From assembly GCF_021010565.1 (NCBI RefSeq), contig NZ_JAJNAY010000001.1:1158001-1222000 (forward strand): DNA of 64,000 nt. Direction: 5' to 3'. Both the position numbers and the translations under genes were made by a program. The DNA is from Chryseobacterium turcicum. GTDB taxonomy: Bacteria > Bacteroidota > Bacteroidia > Flavobacteriales > Weeksellaceae. Positions 33,763 to 42,248 of this stretch are shown in pieces. The number at the start of each line of letters is the position of its first letter. Positions within the stretch are counted from its first letter, which is position 1. A model generated the notes under the pieces. The model had not been told where the DNA came from and searched no databases. It saw only the letters and a list, made by a program, of their open reading frames with translations.

Positions 33763-35049
33763 ATGTCAACTTACGTAGTTGTAGGTCTTCAATATGGAGA
33801 TGAAGGTAAAGGAAAAATAACGGATGTTTTATCTGCAAAATCAGATTATGTGGTGCGTTTCCAAGGGGGCGACAACGCTGGTCACACGGTTTATGTAGGT
33901 GAAGAGAAATTCGTTTTGCACCTTCTTCCATCGGGAGTTCTTCAGTGCAAAGGGAAGTGTATCATTGCCAATGGTGTAGTGGTAAATCCTAAATCTTTCA
34001 TTAAGGAGGTGAATCAGATCGAAAGCAAAAACATGAGAACTGATCACATTTTCATCAGCAGAAGAGCGCATGTCATCATGCCTTACCACATTCTTTTGGA
34101 TACTTACCGTGAGGAAGAGCACGGAGGAACACAAATCGGAACCACGAAAAAAGGAATCGGACCTTGCTATGAAGATAAAATTGCAAGAGTGGGAATCAGA
34201 ATGGTAGACCTTCTGAATCCTGAGATTTTAAGAGACAAAATCGAGAAAAACTTAAAAATTAAGAATTCTCTTTTTGAAAAATATTTCGGAAAACCAACGT
34301 TAGACGTTGAAGAAATTTACAACGAATATCTAGAAATCGGAAAACAGCTTCAACACAGAATTGTTGACACCGAAGTTGAGTTAAACGAGGCGATCAGAGA
34401 TGGTAAAAACGTTTTATTCGAAGGAGCGCAAGCGTTGATGCTAGACATCGACTTCGGAACATATCCTTACGTTACTTCATCTTCTCCATCTACAGGAGGC
34501 GTTTGTTCAGGAGCAGGAGTTCCACCAACGGCGCTTAAAAACTTAATCGGTGTTGCAAAAGCATACTGTACAAGAGTTGGTAACGGACCTTTCCCATCTG
34601 AATTAGACAACGAATTGGGTGAGAAAATCAGACAAATCGGTGGTGAGTTCGGAGCAACTACAGGAAGGCCAAGAAGAACAGGTTGGTTAGACCTTGTTTC
34701 TTTGAAGCATGCTTGTATGATTAACGGTATCAATAACTTAGTAATTACGAAATTAGACGTTCTTACCGGGATTGGAAACCTTAAAATCGTAACACATTAC
34801 AAAACTGAAGACGGAAAAATCATCGATTATTTCACTTCTTCAACAGAGAAATTATACAATTACGAGACAATTTGCGAAGAATTACCAGGTTGGACGGAAG
34901 ATATCACAAAAGCTAGAAGCTACGACGAACTTCCAGAAACGGCTCAGCAATACATCGAGTTTATCGAAAAGTATTTGGGAATCAACGTTTACTTAGTTTC
35001 TGTAGGTCCTGAAAGAAGTCAGAACATCATCAGAAAAGAATTATTCTAA
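33763..35049 (+). CDS. purA: Adenylosuccinate synthase
   Basis: 428 residues. It makes adenylosuccinate from IMP, aspartate and GTP, the first committed step to AMP. The GTP-binding loop is GDEGKGK near the start with the catalytic Asp within it; also QGGDNAGHT, GTTKKGIGPCYEDK, VLFEGAQALMLDID and TTGRPRRTGWLDLV. Full-length with a strong promoter and its own terminator. Confidence 0.97.
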   Translation: MSTYVVVGLQYGDEGKGKITDVLSAKSDYVVRFQGGDNAGHTVYVGEEKFVLHLLPSGVLQCKGKCIIANGVVVNPKSFIKEVNQIESKNMRTDHIFISRRAHVIMPYHILLDTYREEEHGGTQIGTTKKGIGPCYEDKIARVGIRMVDLLNPEILRDKIEKNLKIKNSLFEKYFGKPTLDVEEIYNEYLEIGKQLQHRIVDTEVELNEAIRDGKNVLFEGAQALMLDIDFGTYPYVTSSSPSTGGVCSGAGVPPTALKNLIGVAKAYCTRVGNGPFPSELDNELGEKIRQIGGEFGATTGRPRRTGWLDLVSLKHACMINGINNLVITKLDVLTGIGNLKIVTHYKTEDGKIIDYFTSSTEKLYNYETICEELPGWTEDITKARSYDELPETAQQYIEFIEKYLGINVYLVSVGPERSQNIIRKELF

Positions 35050-35077
35050 GAAAATTATTTTCACATAAATCAAAGAG

Positions 35078-35105
35078 ACTGTCAATCGATAGTCTCTTTT
35101 TTTGT
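35078..35105 (+). terminator. Terminator of purA
   Basis: AAAGAGACTGTC / GATAGTCTCTTT hairpin followed by a run of T, about 30 bases after the stop codon. Confidence 0.85.
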
Positions 35106-35649
35106 CATTATCATTTATCACTCATTACTAATTACTCATTACTCATTTTCAAGAAGCTATTTCCAGCTATCCACTCATACTCCTCACTCCATAACGCTCC
35201 AGCACCAAACCCCTCCGACTTTCCCATCGCTTGTTGCGGGGTAACCGTTGCTATCTGGGCTAGGGAAGTGGTCTTTTGTTTCAAAGTATAGTCAAAAAAG
35301 AGAGGATTAGTTTTTTAAACCACCAAATTGAAGATTTTATCCAAGTTTTTATCACTTTCAGAAGACGAAAGTTTATCTGCTTGTCTAAAAGAATTTTTAT
35401 TTATCGTAACGGGCTTATCAATAGATTGATAAGTAGTCTATAGTTGTTTAAAATTCTATGCTCAAGCTCCCATCTTCCAGCTAAAACAATATTCAATAAA
35501 TAGTTAAAATTTAAACTTTAACACTCATTTTTCTATAAAAGTAATTTTTTAATAAAATTTTGGCAAATATTTTGATATTGTTTCAAAGATTATTTCAAAT
35601 AGTATTGAAAACTGATAATCTATATAGTAACAATTTTAATTTTATAGTG
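35106..35649. other. Long intergenic region before tonB
   Basis: About 540 bases without a credible gene. It starts with short CATTACTCATT-type repeats, then repeat family II (35154-35278), then A/T-rich sequence that must hold the tonB promoter. Confidence 0.5.
35154..35278 (+). repeat. Dispersed repeat family II, copy 2
   Basis: Starts AAGCTATTTCCAGCTATCC and ends GCTATCTGGGCTAGGGAAG; the two ends match the reverse complement of 29735-29815 while the middle differs. Visibly C-rich compared with surroundings. Confidence 0.6.
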
Positions 35650-36489
35650 ATGAAACACCTAGAACACAACCAGGAATTTCGACTGAACGAAATCCTTTTC
35701 GAAAACCGGAACAAAGCGTATGGGGCATATGCATTAAGAACGGAATCAGACAGAATCTTAACCAAAGCATTTTTTATAGGTGTCGGTTTATTGGCTGCGG
35801 TTTCTATGATTCCAACTGTAATTTCTGCTTTTAATGGAGGAGGAAGTGGAACTATTACAACAGTTTGTGAATTTCCTGATATTGATATGATTGATCCTGT
35901 TGATCCGCCAGTTGAAGTAGTTTTACCTCCACAAACTGTTACGCCTCCACCACCAAGTGTAAAACAGTTCGATTCACAAGTGGTAACTCCTACGAAAAAT
36001 GCAGACGAAAGTAATATCGTAACAGATATTCCCGAAGATGCCATTGCAGGAGTGAAAAATGATTTTGATGCTCCGGTTGCTCCAAGAATTAATGTTCCTA
36101 CAAGTGTGATTTCAGGTCCTGGAACTGTGGTTCCACCAAGAGTTGTTCCACCGGCTATAGTAAAAGACCCAAATGAAATTGAGACTGAATTAAGCGTAGG
36201 CGCAAAATTCGAAGGAGGTATTGATGCTTTCAGAAATAAAGTGATGAATAAGTTTGATGTTTCTGCTTTTCAAGAGGAAGGTAGTGTTTCTACCACAGTT
36301 ACTTTTATTGTAGAAACAAACGGTACCATTTCAGATATTAAAACCAACGGAAAAGATGCTTCTTTCAATGCAGAAGCAATCAGAACCATTAAAGCTGTAA
36401 AAGGAAAATGGGAGCCGGGCAAAAATAAAAAAGGGGAATCTGTAAGAAGTTATTTTAAGTTTCCAATCACCATGAAATTTGATAATTAA
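35650..36489 (+). CDS. TonB family energy-transducing protein
   Basis: 279 residues from the ATG at 35650. A short cytoplasmic start with the Bacteroidota motif NEILFENRNKAYGAYALR, a transmembrane helix (LTKAFFIGVGLLAAVSMIPT), a proline-rich periplasmic stretch (VEVVLPPQTVTPPPPSVKQF, GPGTVVPPRVVPPAIV) and a C-terminal TonB domain (STTVTFIVETNGTISDIKTN, NAEAIRTIKAVKGKWEPGKN). It would pass proton-motive energy to outer-membrane receptors such as the one at 18.2 kb. Confidence 0.9.
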   Translation: MKHLEHNQEFRLNEILFENRNKAYGAYALRTESDRILTKAFFIGVGLLAAVSMIPTVISAFNGGGSGTITTVCEFPDIDMIDPVDPPVEVVLPPQTVTPPPPSVKQFDSQVVTPTKNADESNIVTDIPEDAIAGVKNDFDAPVAPRINVPTSVISGPGTVVPPRVVPPAIVKDPNEIETELSVGAKFEGGIDAFRNKVMNKFDVSAFQEEGSVSTTVTFIVETNGTISDIKTNGKDASFNAEAIRTIKAVKGKWEPGKNKKGESVRSYFKFPITMKFDN

Positions 36490-36512
36490 ATATCTTAAAC
36501 GCGAATCTCAAT

Positions 36513-36552
36513 AGTTATCCACAAAAATTTATTTTTGTGGATAATTTTTTTA
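36513..36552 (+). terminator. Terminator after tonB
   Basis: TTATCCACAAAAAT / TATTTTTGTGGATAA hairpin followed by TTTTTTTAA. Confidence 0.75.
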
Positions 36553-36628
36553 ATGTATAAAGTTCTTATTAACAATATTTTAACTCTATTTTCATTTTAG
36601 TCATTCCCCAAGAGCAGAGAAAAAAGTG

Positions 36629-36636
36629 TATTTTTG
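36629..36636 (+). promoter_or_regulatory. -7 box of the parA operon
   Basis: TATTTTTG fits TAnnTTTG, 18 bases before the parA ATG; the -33 element is not clear. Confidence 0.5.
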
Positions 36637-36654
36637 AGGCTTAAAGTTTGAGCA

Positions 36655-37428
36655 ATGGCAAAAATTATAGGTATCGCTAATCAGAAAGGTGGAGTAGGAA
36701 AGACTACTACTGCCGTAAATTTAGCTGCAGCATTAGGTATTTTAGAAAAGAAAATCCTAATTATTGATGCAGATCCACAGGCAAATGCAACATCAGGTCT
36801 TGGTGTGGAAGAAGTGCCATATTCTACCTATAATCTTTTGGAACATAGTGTTGAAACCAGACTCTGTATTCAGCAAACAACAACTCCAAATTTAGATATC
36901 ATACCTTCTCACATCGATTTGGTAGCTGCCGAAATTGAATTGGTAGACAAAGTGAATCGTGAGTATATGTTAAAAAAGGCATTGGAGGAAATAAGAGACG
37001 ATTACGACTATATCATCATCGATTGTGCACCGAGTTTAGGTTTGATTACAGTGAATGCTTTAACAGCAGCTGATTCTGTGATTATCCCAATCCAATGTGA
37101 ATATTTTGCTTTGGAAGGTCTTGGAAAACTTTTAAATACGATTAAAAACGTTCAGAAAATTCATAATAAAGATTTAGATATCGAAGGATTGTTGTTGACA
37201 ATGTACGACAGCCGTTTGAGACTTTCTAATCAGGTGGTAGAAGAAGTAAATTCTCACTTCCCAGAGATGGTTTTTGAAACCATTATCAGCAGAAACGTAA
37301 GATTGAGTGAAGCACCAAGTTTCGGTGAAAGTATCTTAAATTATGATGCTGAAAGTAAAGGTGCCATTCAATATATTCAGCTTGCAGAAGAGGTATTGTT
37401 GAATAACGAAAATTTAGTAAAAAACTAA
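36655..37428 (+). CDS. parA: Chromosome-partitioning ATPase ParA/Soj
   Basis: 257 residues. Deviant Walker A KGGVGKTTTAVNLAAAL at residues ~10-26, Walker A' IIDADPQANATSGLG, Walker B YDYIIIDCAPSLGL. The short N-terminus without a DNA-binding domain is the chromosomal Soj type. It works with ParB to segregate origins. parB follows 26 bases downstream. Confidence 0.95.
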   Translation: MAKIIGIANQKGGVGKTTTAVNLAAALGILEKKILIIDADPQANATSGLGVEEVPYSTYNLLEHSVETRLCIQQTTTPNLDIIPSHIDLVAAEIELVDKVNREYMLKKALEEIRDDYDYIIIDCAPSLGLITVNALTAADSVIIPIQCEYFALEGLGKLLNTIKNVQKIHNKDLDIEGLLLTMYDSRLRLSNQVVEEVNSHFPEMVFETIISRNVRLSEAPSFGESILNYDAESKGAIQYIQLAEEVLLNNENLVKN

Positions 37429-37454
37429 AATCAAAAATAAGCCAATAACATAGT

Positions 37455-38345
37455 ATGAAGGATAGAAAAAGAGTGATGGGACGTGGTTTGGGAGCAATTT
37501 TAAGTGCTGAATCCAAAGCTATGGTCAACACAGCAACTGATGAGGGCGCAGATAAGTTTGTTGGGAATATCATGGAGGTTTCCATCGAAGATATTTATCC
37601 CAACTCTACGCAGCCAAGAACTTATTTTGACGAAAAAGCTTTAAACGAATTAGCACAGTCGATTACAAACTTAGGCATCATTCAGCCTATTACCTTAAGA
37701 AAAGAAGGGGAGAAGTTTGAGATTATTTCTGGGGAAAGACGTTTCAGAGCGAGTAAAATTGCAGGATTAACAAGTATTCCGGCATATATTCGTTTGGTAA
37801 ATGATCAGGAGCTTCTTGAGATGGCTCTTGTAGAAAATATTCAGCGTGAAGATCTTGATGCGATTGAAATTGCTTTAACGTATCACAGACTTTTAGAAGA
37901 AATAGGTCTTACTCAGGAAAACTTAAGCCAAAGAATAGGAAAAGACAGAAGTACGATTACCAACTCAATTAGATTATTGAGATTGAGCCCGGATATTCAG
38001 AACGCCATCCGTAGCGGAGAAATTTCTGCAGGCCATGGGAGAGCAATCATCAGTCTTGAAAATGAAGAGCTTCAGCAGGTTTTATTTGATTTAATTATCA
38101 AAGAAAAATTGAATGTACGCCAGTCTGAGCAAGCGGCTACCGCTTTGAAAAATCCAAAATCTCCAGCGGCAAAAAAAGCAAAAGCTGAGCTTTCAAACAA
38201 TTATAAAAGAGCTCAAAAAGCGATTTCAGATATTCTTGATGTAAAAGTTGAGATAAAAACAACAGGAACCGGTAAAAGAGGTAAGATTGTTTTAGATTTT
38301 AAAAATGAAGATGAGCTGGAATATATTTTATCTCACATTAAATAA
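37455..38345 (+). CDS. parB: Chromosome-partitioning protein ParB/Spo0J
   Basis: 296 residues. ParB/Srx CTP-binding region: NSTQPRTYFDEKALNELAQS, IQPITLRKEG, EIISGERRFRASKIAG; then LVENIQREDLDAIEIALTYH and the helix-turn-helix TQENLSQRIGKDRSTITNSI with the C-terminal dimerisation part rich in lysine. It binds parS; I looked for a good parS palindrome (TGTTTCACGTGAAACA type) in the window and saw none. The stop codon abuts the next ATG. Confidence 0.95.
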   Translation: MKDRKRVMGRGLGAILSAESKAMVNTATDEGADKFVGNIMEVSIEDIYPNSTQPRTYFDEKALNELAQSITNLGIIQPITLRKEGEKFEIISGERRFRASKIAGLTSIPAYIRLVNDQELLEMALVENIQREDLDAIEIALTYHRLLEEIGLTQENLSQRIGKDRSTITNSIRLLRLSPDIQNAIRSGEISAGHGRAIISLENEELQQVLFDLIIKEKLNVRQSEQAATALKNPKSPAAKKAKAELSNNYKRAQKAISDILDVKVEIKTTGTGKRGKIVLDFKNEDELEYILSHIK

Positions 38346-38984
38346 ATGAAAAACATTCTTTTTTCTTTTTTTCTGCTTTCTTCAGGGCTGGTTTTTTCAC
38401 AAACCAATCCTAGAGACACCATCAGGTTAGAGCATTATGCTACAGACAGTATTCCTGCTGTAAAACCGCAGGCTGAAGCTAAAGTGGTTGCAGATATCGA
38501 AAAAGCAAATGCACCAGCCTCTTTAAAAGTAAAAAAGCTAAATCCTACAAAAGCAGGTCTGTATTCTGCAGTTTTGCCGGGATTAGGACAGGTGTACAAT
38601 AAAAAATACTGGAAAGTGCCCCTTGTTTGGGGAGCTGTAGGAACCGGAGTAGGGATAGCTATCTGGAATGAAAATCAATATAAAAAGTATCGCGAATATT
38701 ATGTTGCAAAACTTAATGGTGCTCAAAATGACTTTCTAGACAGACACCCTTCTTTTGATAAGGTGGCATTGGGAAACGCACAAGACAAAGTGAAAAGACA
38801 GAGAGATTATGCAATTGCCATTACAGGATTAATCTATATTTTAAATATTGTAGATGCTGTGGTAGATGCCCATTTGTATGAAGGTCGTAAAGATCCAGAT
38901 TTAACATTAGCTCCTGCGGTAATCTATGATGAATTTAATACTAATCCTCCAAAAACAGGCTTAGCTTTAAGTTTCAGATTCTAG
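38346..38984 (+). CDS. DUF5683 domain protein, exported
   Basis: 212 residues with a signal peptide (FSFFLLSSGLVFSQ). DUF5683 core: NPTKAGLYSAVLPGLGQVYN followed by KKYWKVPLVWGAVGTGVGIA, a hydrophobic stretch, then YAIAITGLIYILNIVDAVVD. The conserved position parA-parB-DUF5683-dapB-lepB in flavobacteria suggests a cell-envelope or division-linked role, but its function is unknown. Starts immediately after the parB stop. Confidence 0.88.
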   Translation: MKNILFSFFLLSSGLVFSQTNPRDTIRLEHYATDSIPAVKPQAEAKVVADIEKANAPASLKVKKLNPTKAGLYSAVLPGLGQVYNKKYWKVPLVWGAVGTGVGIAIWNENQYKKYREYYVAKLNGAQNDFLDRHPSFDKVALGNAQDKVKRQRDYAIAITGLIYILNIVDAVVDAHLYEGRKDPDLTLAPAVIYDEFNTNPPKTGLALSFRF

Positions 38985-39025
38985 AAAAAGATAATAAATA
39001 GTAAGATAATAAGTTTCAAAATTTT

Positions 39026-39727
39026 ATGAAAATAGCATTAGTAGGATACGGAAGAATGGGGAAGATAATTGATGAGATTGCCTTAAAAAGAGGTCATGAA
39101 GTCGTTGCCCGACTGAAAGAAACTCCGACCGCTGAAAATCTTAATCATCCGGATGTGGTGATTGAGTTTTCGCTTCCTGAGGTTGCTTTTGATAATATTA
39201 AAGCTTGTCTTGAAAATAAAATTCCGGTAATCTGTGGAACAACAGGTTGGCTGGAAAGAAAAGCTGAAGTTGAACAATTGGCTGTAGAAAACGAAACTGC
39301 ATTTTTATATGGTTCAAATTTCAGTTTAGGCGTTAATTTATTTTTTGCTTTAAACGAAAAATTGGCAGATTTAATGAAAAATGTCGATGAATATTCTTGT
39401 CAGTTGGAAGAGATTCATCACATCCACAAATTGGATGCACCAAGTGGAACAGCTATTTCTCTGGCAGAAGGAATCATCAAGAACAATGCAAAATATGATG
39501 CTTGGAAGCTTGAGGAAACTAAGGAAAAACAATTGGGTATTTTTGCAATCCGTGAAGATGAAGTTCCGGGAACGCATTCTGTGTATTACAGAAGTGAAGT
39601 AGACGAAATCGAAATAAAACATAAAGCATACAACAGAAACGGCTTTGCTTTGGGAGCTGTCGTTGCTGCAGAATGGATTAAAGATAAAAAAGGAAACTTT
39701 ACAATGAAAGATGTTTTAGGACTCTAG
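39026..39727 (+). CDS. dapB: 4-Hydroxy-tetrahydrodipicolinate reductase
   Basis: 233 residues, the shorter Bacteroidota form. NAD(P) loop KIALVGYGRMGKIID; active-site region EEIHHIHKLDAPSGTAISLA (catalytic His and Lys). It reduces the dihydrodipicolinate precursor in lysine and diaminopimelate synthesis, needed for peptidoglycan. Confidence 0.95.
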   Translation: MKIALVGYGRMGKIIDEIALKRGHEVVARLKETPTAENLNHPDVVIEFSLPEVAFDNIKACLENKIPVICGTTGWLERKAEVEQLAVENETAFLYGSNFSLGVNLFFALNEKLADLMKNVDEYSCQLEEIHHIHKLDAPSGTAISLAEGIIKNNAKYDAWKLEETKEKQLGIFAIREDEVPGTHSVYYRSEVDEIEIKHKAYNRNGFALGAVVAAEWIKDKKGNFTMKDVLGL

Positions 39728-39851
39728 ATTTGTAACAAAATCCCTACATTGCAAACTAATAAGACTGAATGGTGAATTGTCAATAGTGAATCTATCAACA
39801 TTTATCGCTTATCATTAATCATTTATAATTACAGATTAGGCACAAAAATTT
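39728..39851. other. dapB-lepB spacer
   Basis: Short A/T-rich spacer with TTATCATTAATCATTTATA-type repeats; no gene. A lepB promoter could lie here. Confidence 0.35.
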
Positions 39852-41489
39852 ATGAATTATTTTTTAACGTACACAGTTTATGTTCTCATTTTATCAGTAT
39901 TGATGGGGATTTCCACTTGGAAGCTGTTTAAGAAATTAGGGTATAATCCGGTATTCGCATTTATCCCTTTCTATAATTATTTCATTATACTTAAAGAAAC
40001 GAAACACCCTAAATGGTGGGCAATCTTGTCATATCTACCCATTGTAGGACCTATTATGATGAGTGTTTTTCATTTGTATTTAATGAGAAAATTTGGAAAA
40101 AGCCTATTCAAAGATCAATTGTTGACGGTTATTTTGCCGTTTATTTATATGGCAACGGTAAATTATTCTAAAGATACCGAGCTTGAGGATGAAAATGATT
40201 TATATTTAACAGAAGAAGAGAAAAACGCACAAAAGAAAGATACCTTTATGGGATCAATCACTTTTGCAGTTGTTTTTGCAACGATTATTCACGTTTTTGT
40301 AACACAGCCTTTCGGAATTCCTACCGGATCAATGGAGAGAACTTTATTGGTTGGAGATTTCCTTTTTGTAAATAAATGGAGCTACGGTTACAGATTACCG
40401 ATGCGTCCTGTAGCCATTCCTTTTTTACAAGGAACAATTATGGATACTGGCGAACCTGGTAATCCTAAAGACGATCCTAAATCTTATGTTGAAGCGGTAA
40501 AATTACCTTACGAAAGAATTTTCCAATTCAGCAAACCTCAAAGAAATGATATTGTTGTTTTCAATTATCCAAGAGATTCTGTGCATACATCACTTGACAG
40601 AGCTGATCCATATGTGAAAAGATTGGTTGCAGTTGCAGGAGATACTTTTGAGATGAGAAACGGAAGACTTTTTGTTAATAACAAACCGGAAACTGTTTTA
40701 GGTGATCAGGAAGTTCAGCACAGATATATTGTCACTACAGGTAGCCAACTTGATATTCCGGGATTATACAATATTTTTGGTTTTTTACCTGTACAGGAAA
40801 TTCCAAATGGTAATGGGTTTGTTTATGCATTTCAGGGATTAACTGATAAAATGGCTGCAGAAATCAAAAAGCTTCCTCAGGTAATTGAAATGAAGGAAGA
40901 CATTCAGCCTAAAGGAGAACTAGCAATTGCTTACAGAGATGAAGCAAGAACTAAAATAGACACAACAAATTCTATTTTCCCTATCAATAGCGGATGGAAT
41001 CAGGATCAATATGGACCTCTAAAAATTCCTAAAAAGGGGGATGTCGTTACGCTTAATGAAAATACTTTGCCAGAATATCAGTGGATTATTAAAAACTATG
41101 AGCATAATTCATTAGAAAACAAAAACGGAAAAATTTTCGTTAACGGAAAAGAAACCAACCAATATACGATTCAGCAGGATTATTATATGATGGTGGGAGA
41201 TAACAGAGATGCTTCTTTGGATGCGAGATTCTTTGGTTTTGTTCCTGAAGAAAATATTGTAGGAAAACCAATGTTTACATGGATGAGTTTGCAAGGTGCA
41301 TTTAGTGATAACGGATCAACATATCAAGCACCATTCAAAGTTCGTTGGGACAGAATGTTTAAAGCAACCAATACCGGAGAAGCCAACAAAACTTCTTATT
41401 GGTGGATTGCAGCGATGATATTAGTTCTTTTCTTTGGTTGGGAATATTTCATGAAATTATTCGGAAAGAAAAAAGAAGACGAAATATAA
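39852..41489 (+). CDS. lepB: Signal peptidase I
   Basis: 545 residues, longer than the classical enzyme because of an N-terminal membrane part (about 1-105, several helices with FAFIPFYNYFIILKETKHPK, as in DUF5684-like segments) and an insertion in the catalytic domain. Catalytic Ser160 is in GIPTGSMERTL and Lys256 in DPYVKRLVAVAGDTFE; box E appears as MMVGDNRDASLDARFFGFV. It removes signal peptides from exported proteins at the inner membrane; a last C-terminal helix is present (IAAMILVLFFGWEYFMKLF). Confidence 0.93.
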   Translation: MNYFLTYTVYVLILSVLMGISTWKLFKKLGYNPVFAFIPFYNYFIILKETKHPKWWAILSYLPIVGPIMMSVFHLYLMRKFGKSLFKDQLLTVILPFIYMATVNYSKDTELEDENDLYLTEEEKNAQKKDTFMGSITFAVVFATIIHVFVTQPFGIPTGSMERTLLVGDFLFVNKWSYGYRLPMRPVAIPFLQGTIMDTGEPGNPKDDPKSYVEAVKLPYERIFQFSKPQRNDIVVFNYPRDSVHTSLDRADPYVKRLVAVAGDTFEMRNGRLFVNNKPETVLGDQEVQHRYIVTTGSQLDIPGLYNIFGFLPVQEIPNGNGFVYAFQGLTDKMAAEIKKLPQVIEMKEDIQPKGELAIAYRDEARTKIDTTNSIFPINSGWNQDQYGPLKIPKKGDVVTLNENTLPEYQWIIKNYEHNSLENKNGKIFVNGKETNQYTIQQDYYMMVGDNRDASLDARFFGFVPEENIVGKPMFTWMSLQGAFSDNGSTYQAPFKVRWDRMFKATNTGEANKTSYWWIAAMILVLFFGWEYFMKLFGKKKEDEI

Positions 41490-41508
41490 TTAAATAAAAA
41501 AATAAATG

Positions 41509-41540
41509 AATGAAGTATTTGAAAAAATACTTCATTTTTT
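41509..41540 (+). terminator. Terminator of lepB, just before wbqC
   Basis: AATGAAGTATTT-GAAA-AAATACTTCATT is a perfect 12-bp hairpin followed by TTTT. Because it overlaps the first apparent ATG of the next frame (41506), that ATG is not the true start. Confidence 0.85.
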
Positions 41541-41547
41541 CTATATA

Positions 41548-42168
41548 ATGATTATGCAAAATATATTATTACCGGTATTTTATTTACCACCTATTTCATG
41601 GTTTTCAGAATTTTTGAATGCTGAAAATGAAGTGATATTTGAGCAGTATGAAAGTTTCCCAAAGCAAACCTTTAGAAACCGTACCAATATTTATGGAGCC
41701 AATGGGAAATTGTCATTAATTATTCCTGTCAATCATAATGGTAGTCGCGAGTTTAAAAATACCGAAATCTCTTATAGAGAAGACTGGCCAAGACTTCATT
41801 GGAAATCTATTAAAACAGTTTACCAAGGCTCGCCATATTTTGAATATTATGAAGATAAGTTGAAGAAGATTTTCGATAATCAAGAGAAATTTCTTTTAGA
41901 TTTTAATATAAAAAGTATTCAGATCATTTTAGATATTTTAAAAACGGAAAAGGCATACTCTTTGAATGAAGAATATATCAAAAATCCTAAAGAAGTAAAT
42001 TTCCGAGAAAAGTTTTCGGCAAAAACAGCTTCAGAATACGACATGGATGAGTATTATCAAACATTCACCGATAAACTAGGATTTTTTAATGATTTGTCGA
42101 TTATAGATCTTATTTGTAACAAAGGACCAGAATCGATGACTTATATTAAAAATATTAAAAAATTATAA
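41548..42168 (+). CDS. WbqC family protein
   Basis: 206 residues from the ATG at 41548 (or 204 from 41554); the earlier in-frame ATG lies inside a terminator hairpin. WbqC features: LLPVFYLPPISWFSEFLNAE, ESFPKQTFRNRTNIYGANGK, LSLIIPVNH and YREDWPRLHWKSIKTVYQGS PYFEYY-type sequence. The family is linked to polysaccharide synthesis in some bacteria, but its biochemical role is not firmly known. It follows lepB as in other flavobacteria. Confidence 0.85.
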   Translation: MIMQNILLPVFYLPPISWFSEFLNAENEVIFEQYESFPKQTFRNRTNIYGANGKLSLIIPVNHNGSREFKNTEISYREDWPRLHWKSIKTVYQGSPYFEYYEDKLKKIFDNQEKFLLDFNIKSIQIILDILKTEKAYSLNEEYIKNPKEVNFREKFSAKTASEYDMDEYYQTFTDKLGFFNDLSIIDLICNKGPESMTYIKNIKKL

Positions 42169-42248
42169 TCAAAACAAAGCCTTATAATTGGTAAAATACC
42201 GATAGATATTGCTTTTATAGACGATTATTAAATAAATAAATTCTACAT

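Noticed and set aside
36600..38345. parS sites near parAB
   Set aside because: No convincing TGTTTCACGTGAAACA-like palindrome was found near the operon by eye; a profile search would be needed.
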